Shown piece by piece: positions 5,601 to 8,089 of a stretch of DNA of 8,089 nt. The position numbers were made by a program, and so were the translations under genes. The DNA is from Nocardioides sp. (GTDB lineage Bacteria > Actinomycetota > Actinomycetes > Propionibacteriales > Nocardioidaceae). The number at the start of each line of letters is the position of its first letter. Position 1 is the stretch's first letter. The stretch is from contig JAKDNC010000142.1 of assembly GCA_030452025.1 (NCBI GenBank), positions 1 to 8,089 of the forward strand, in the 5' to 3' direction. The notes under the pieces were generated by a model. It saw only the letters and a program-made list of their open reading frames with translations. It was not told the DNA's origin and did no database searches.

Positions 5601-6221
5601 GTGACTCCGCGCGCTGCCCCGATGTCGCCCGACGACCGTCGTCGGGCCATCCTCGACGCCGTCATCCCGCTGCTCATCGAGACGGGCGAGGCGCCCAGCA
5701 CCAGACAGATCGCCGAAGCGGCAGGTGTCGCCGAGGGCACCATCTTCCGGGCCTTCGAGGACAAACCGACCCTGATGCGCGCCGTGGCCAAGGAGGTGCT
5801 GCACCCGTCCCGGGGCCGCGCCGAGTTCGACCTGGCGATCGGTGAGCTCGAGACCTTGCGGGAGAAGGTCCTGTTCACCGCCGACGTGCTGCTCACCCAG
5901 ACGCATCGAGGGACGCAGGTGTTGTTCGCGCTGCGCAGATACTTGATGGCACAGCCTCGGCCCGAGGCGCACGGGCACCACCAGCCCGGACCGCCGAAGT
6001 TCATGGTCGAGGCCAATCGTGACCTCCTGGAGATGCTGACCCAGCTCTTCGGCGAGCACCGGGCGGAGCTCCGTGTGCCCCCCGAGACCGCAGCCCTCGT
6101 GCTGCGTAGCCTCGTCCTCGGCTCCCGTCATCCGGGGATGAACGTGGCCCCCGACCTCACCGCTGACCAGATCGCGGACACCATCCTCGACGGCATCACC
6201 TCCACGGGAGAAGACTCCTGA
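5601..6221 (+). CDS. TetR-family transcriptional regulator
   Basis: The 206-residue protein has a TetR N-terminal DNA-binding domain. Helix 1 is DDRRRAILDAVIPLLIETG (11-29) and the helix-turn-helix is STRQIAEAAGVAEGTIFRAF (33-52), followed by EDKPTLMRAV. The rest is a helical ligand-binding and dimerisation domain with no recognisable subfamily, including a His/Pro-rich loop (HGHHQPGPP, 124-132). The family represses transcription until a ligand releases it from DNA; here the ligand is probably a substrate of the transporter encoded next. The longest frame begins at a GTG at 5571, which lies inside the operator and upstream of the -10, so it cannot be the start. I use the GTG at 5601, 7 nt after the -10. 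The ATG at 5622 is the alternative but has no Shine-Dalgarno sequence. Its TGA shares one base with the ATG of the ABC gene. Confidence 0.92.
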   Translation: MTPRAAPMSPDDRRRAILDAVIPLLIETGEAPSTRQIAEAAGVAEGTIFRAFEDKPTLMRAVAKEVLHPSRGRAEFDLAIGELETLREKVLFTADVLLTQTHRGTQVLFALRRYLMAQPRPEAHGHHQPGPPKFMVEANRDLLEMLTQLFGEHRAELRVPPETAALVLRSLVLGSRHPGMNVAPDLTADQIADTILDGITSTGEDS

Positions 6222-7954
6222 TGCTCCTGCGACTCCTCCGCGCCCACCTGGCGCCCTACAGGCCCTGGATCGCGATCATCGTGGCGCTCCAGCTTGTCTC
6301 GACCGTCGCCACGCTCTTCCTTCCCAGTCTCAACGCCGACATCATCGACCAGGGCGTGGCTCGCGGTGACACGTCGTACATCCTCCGCACAGGTGCGATC
6401 ATGCTGGCCGTGTCATTGGCGCAGATCCTCTGCGCGGTGACGGCCGTCTGGTTCTCCGCGCGCACGGCGATGGCCTTCGGGCGTGACGTCCGTGCGGCAG
6501 TCTTCCACAAGGTGGGCGACTTCTCCGGTCGAGAGGTCGCGCAGTTCGGTGCGCCCTCGCTCATCACCCGCAACACCAACGACGTCCAACAGGTCCAGAT
6601 GCTGACCCTGATGACCTGCACGATGGCCGTTGCCGTGCCGATCATGATGGTTGGCGGGGTCGTGATGGCGATGCGCGAGGACTTGGGGTTGTCCTGGTTG
6701 CTGGCCATCGTCGTACCCGTGCTCTTCGTGGTGGTCGGGTTCGTCGTCTCCCGGATGGTGCCGACCTTCCGGCTCGTCCAGCAGCGCATCGACGGGGTGA
6801 ACCGGGTCCTGCGCGAACAGATCACCGGCATTCGTGTGGTCCGTGCGTTCGTCAGTGAGCCTCACGAGACTAGGCGTTTCGCGAAGGCCAACTACGATCT
6901 CACCGATGTCTCGATCAGGGCCGGCCGCTGGATGGCCACGATGTTCCCGCTGGTGATGCTGATCGTGAACGTCTCCAGCGTCGCCGTGCTCTGGTTCGGC
7001 GGCCACCGCGTCGACAACGGACAGATGGAGGTCGGGTCGCTGACCGCGTTTCTGTCCTACCTGATGCAGATCCTGATGTCGGTGATGATGGGCACCTTCA
7101 TGCTGATGATGATCCCGCGCGCAGCAGTATGTGCCGACCGTATCGGCGAGCTACTCGACACCCCGAGCAGCGTCTTGCTCCCCGAAGCCGGTGTCACCGA
7201 TCTGCCGCACCGAGGACATCTCGACCTGGAGGGCGTCGAGTTCACCTATCCCGGTGCCGACCAGCCCGTCCTGCGCGACCTCACCTTCTCCGCCCGGCCG
7301 GGCCAGACCGTGGCCGTGATCGGGTCGACGGGCGCCGGGAAGTCGACGCTGGTCAACCTGATCCCACGGCTCTTCGACGCCACGGAGGGTGCCGTGGCCA
7401 TGGGCGGGGTGAACGTGCGTGATCTCGACGCCGAGACGCTCTGGAGCCGGATCGGACTGGTGCCACAGAAGGCTTTCCTCTTCTCCGGGACGGTCGCGAG
7501 CAACCTGCGACACGGCAAGGGCGACGCAACGGACGAGGAGATGTGGGAGGCCCTCGAGGTGGCCCAGGCCCGCGACTTCGTCGAGGCGATGTCTGAAGGG
7601 CTCGAGTCGCCGATCACCCAGGGTGGCACCAACGTCTCCGGCGGCCAGAGGCAGCGGCTGGCCATCGCGCGGGCGTTGATCCGCAAACCCGAGGTGTATG
7701 TCTTCGACGACACCTTCTCCGCGCTCGACCTCACCACCGACGCCCGGCTCCGGGCTGCGCTCGCGCCGGTCACCCGGGAGGCCACCGTCGTGCTGGTGGC
7801 CCAACGTGTCTCGACGATCCGCGACGCCGACCTGATCCTCGTCCTGGAGGACGGGGCCGTCGTCGGCCGCGGCACCCACGAGGAGCTCGTCGCTGGTTGT
7901 GCGACCTATCAGGAGATTGTCGAGTCCCAGTTGAATGCGGAGGATGCAGCGTGA
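6221..7954 (+). CDS. ABC exporter half-transporter (TMD-NBD), degenerate subunit of a predicted heterodimer
   Basis: The 577-residue protein has the MdlA/TM287 layout of multidrug-type exporters. Six membrane helices lie near residues 17-38, 57-80, 133-150, 158-178, 242-260 and 275-298, and the ATPase domain runs from about 335. Walker A is GSTGAGKST (368-376), the Q-loop glutamine Q416 is in VPQKAFLF, the signature is VSGGQ (472-476) and Walker B is VYVFDD (492-497). Two key positions depart from the consensus: the catalytic Glu is Asp497 and the switch His is Gln528 (VAQRVST). This pair marks the degenerate-site subunit of heterodimeric exporters such as TM287 or TAP1, so a partner with Glu and His should exist. 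The substrate is unknown. The ATG overlaps the tetR stop (TGATG), with GGGAG 10 nt before it, so it is co-expressed with the regulator. Its own TGA overlaps a GTG at 7951, where the partner would be expected to start. Confidence 0.95.
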   Translation: MLLRLLRAHLAPYRPWIAIIVALQLVSTVATLFLPSLNADIIDQGVARGDTSYILRTGAIMLAVSLAQILCAVTAVWFSARTAMAFGRDVRAAVFHKVGDFSGREVAQFGAPSLITRNTNDVQQVQMLTLMTCTMAVAVPIMMVGGVVMAMREDLGLSWLLAIVVPVLFVVVGFVVSRMVPTFRLVQQRIDGVNRVLREQITGIRVVRAFVSEPHETRRFAKANYDLTDVSIRAGRWMATMFPLVMLIVNVSSVAVLWFGGHRVDNGQMEVGSLTAFLSYLMQILMSVMMGTFMLMMIPRAAVCADRIGELLDTPSSVLLPEAGVTDLPHRGHLDLEGVEFTYPGADQPVLRDLTFSARPGQTVAVIGSTGAGKSTLVNLIPRLFDATEGAVAMGGVNVRDLDAETLWSRIGLVPQKAFLFSGTVASNLRHGKGDATDEEMWEALEVAQARDFVEAMSEGLESPITQGGTNVSGGQRQRLAIARALIRKPEVYVFDDTFSALDLTTDARLRAALAPVTREATVVLVAQRVSTIRDADLILVLEDGAVVGRGTHEELVAGCATYQEIVESQLNAEDAA

Positions 7955-8000
7955 GCGCGAGGAGCCCCCGCGGAGGTAGCGCGAGGTACGAGTGTTGCCG
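7946..8000 (+). repeat. Direct repeat, copy 1 (55 bp, period 89)
   Basis: These 55 bases, from GCAGCGTGAGC to GTGTTGCCG, are repeated without mismatch at 8035-8089. The copy begins within the last codons of the ABC gene; the preceding base differs between copies (T at 7945, A at 8034), so the left edge of the identity is defined. It carries the GTGA stop/start overlap of the ABC gene. Between the copies, 8001-8034 holds a small hairpin, GCACC-GCAG-GGTGC (8008-8021), and a GAGAGG Shine-Dalgarno-like motif (8027-8032). Confidence 0.9.
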
Positions 8001-8043
8001 GAGTGGGGCACCGCAGGGTGCACGCAGAGAGGTAGCAGCGTGA
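7951..8043 (+). CDS. Doubtful 30-residue ORF in the repeat, starting at the ABC stop
   Basis: A GTG at 7951 overlaps the ABC stop as GTGA and is preceded by GGAGG (7939-7943) 7 nt away, so initiation here is plausible. The frame runs MSARSPRGGSARYECC onward and stops at 8041-8043, again inside a GTGA. The next GTG (8040), preceded by GAGAGG 7 nt away, restarts the same peptide in the second copy. This may be a translated leader or relay before the partner ABC gene, or simply repeat sequence with incidental codons. The basic, Arg-rich peptide resembles no family I know. Confidence 0.2.
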   Translation: MSARSPRGGSARYECCRSGAPQGARREVAA

Positions 8044-8089
8044 GCGCGAGGAGCCCCCGCGGAGGTAGCGCGAGGTACGAGTGTTGCCG
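8035..8089 (+). repeat. Direct repeat, copy 2 (reaches the window edge)
   Basis: This copy is identical to 7946-8000 over all 55 visible bases. The window ends while the match still holds, so the tandem array may continue and the number of copies is unknown. The unit starts with AGCAGC-GTGA, giving a new GTG start at 8040 that overlaps the stop of the preceding short frame. Confidence 0.9.

Noticed and set aside
5583..6131. Minus-strand frames opposite tetR
   Set aside because: The plus strand encodes a clear TetR helix-turn-helix protein with promoter and operator; the minus frames show no domain.
7151..8023. Minus-strand open frame opposite the ABC ATPase domain and repeat
   Set aside because: Antisense to intact Walker motifs; composition typical of a shadow frame.
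7946..8089. Repeat considered as a CRISPR array
   Set aside because: The repeated block is 55 bp with a single 34-bp interval, carries gene-junction signals, has no leader or cas gene, and the interval may itself be part of an 89-bp tandem unit.

Overview
The window is GC-rich DNA with strong G/C bias at third codon positions, GTG and TTG starts, many short overlaps between genes and several apparently leaderless promoters. Together with a mycobacterial-type SerC and a serC / citrate synthase 2 / pdxH neighbourhood, this points to a high-GC actinobacterium, probably Nocardioidaceae (Nocardioides-like). The taxon is inferred from protein style only. I see no insertion sequence, phage gene, tRNA, rRNA or CRISPR array.

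Layout. 1-289: C-terminal end of a probably exported, membrane-anchored beta-propeller protein, cut by the window edge. 315-803: a stand-alone macro-domain (ADP-ribose) hydrolase, convergent with and overlapping serC (790-1908, minus). 2012-2506: a GNAT acetyltransferase divergent from serC, followed by a strong hairpin plus T-run. 2782-3635: a two-gene unit, an 86-residue protein with a ribosomal L7/L12 C-terminal-like domain and a SAM methyltransferase joined by a GTGA overlap. 3709-4812 (minus): citrate synthase 2, divergent from pdxH (4903-5544, plus). 5601-7954: a TetR regulator and an ABC exporter half-transporter overlapping by one base, with a perfect palindromic operator in front. 7946-8089: an 89-bp-period direct repeat running off the window edge.

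How the parts fit. The centre is core metabolism: SerC (serine synthesis, PLP-dependent), PdxH (PLP synthesis or salvage) and citrate synthase 2 (entry to the TCA cycle). The right end is a drug-efflux-type module: TetR probably represses its own promoter, and the ABC subunit carries both hallmarks of the degenerate half of a heterodimeric exporter (Walker B Asp instead of Glu, Gln instead of the switch His). An equal partner is therefore expected just downstream, outside the window.

The most unusual points are (i) the 89-bp repeat exactly at the stop/start junction where the partner gene should begin, each copy carrying a Shine-Dalgarno sequence, a GTG and the stop of the preceding short frame; (ii) a recurrent -10 hexamer exactly 7 nt before the start codon in four genes, which resets two or three starts; and (iii) the coupled L7/L12-like protein and methyltransferase. 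I found no clear case for a wholly new defence or mobile system here.
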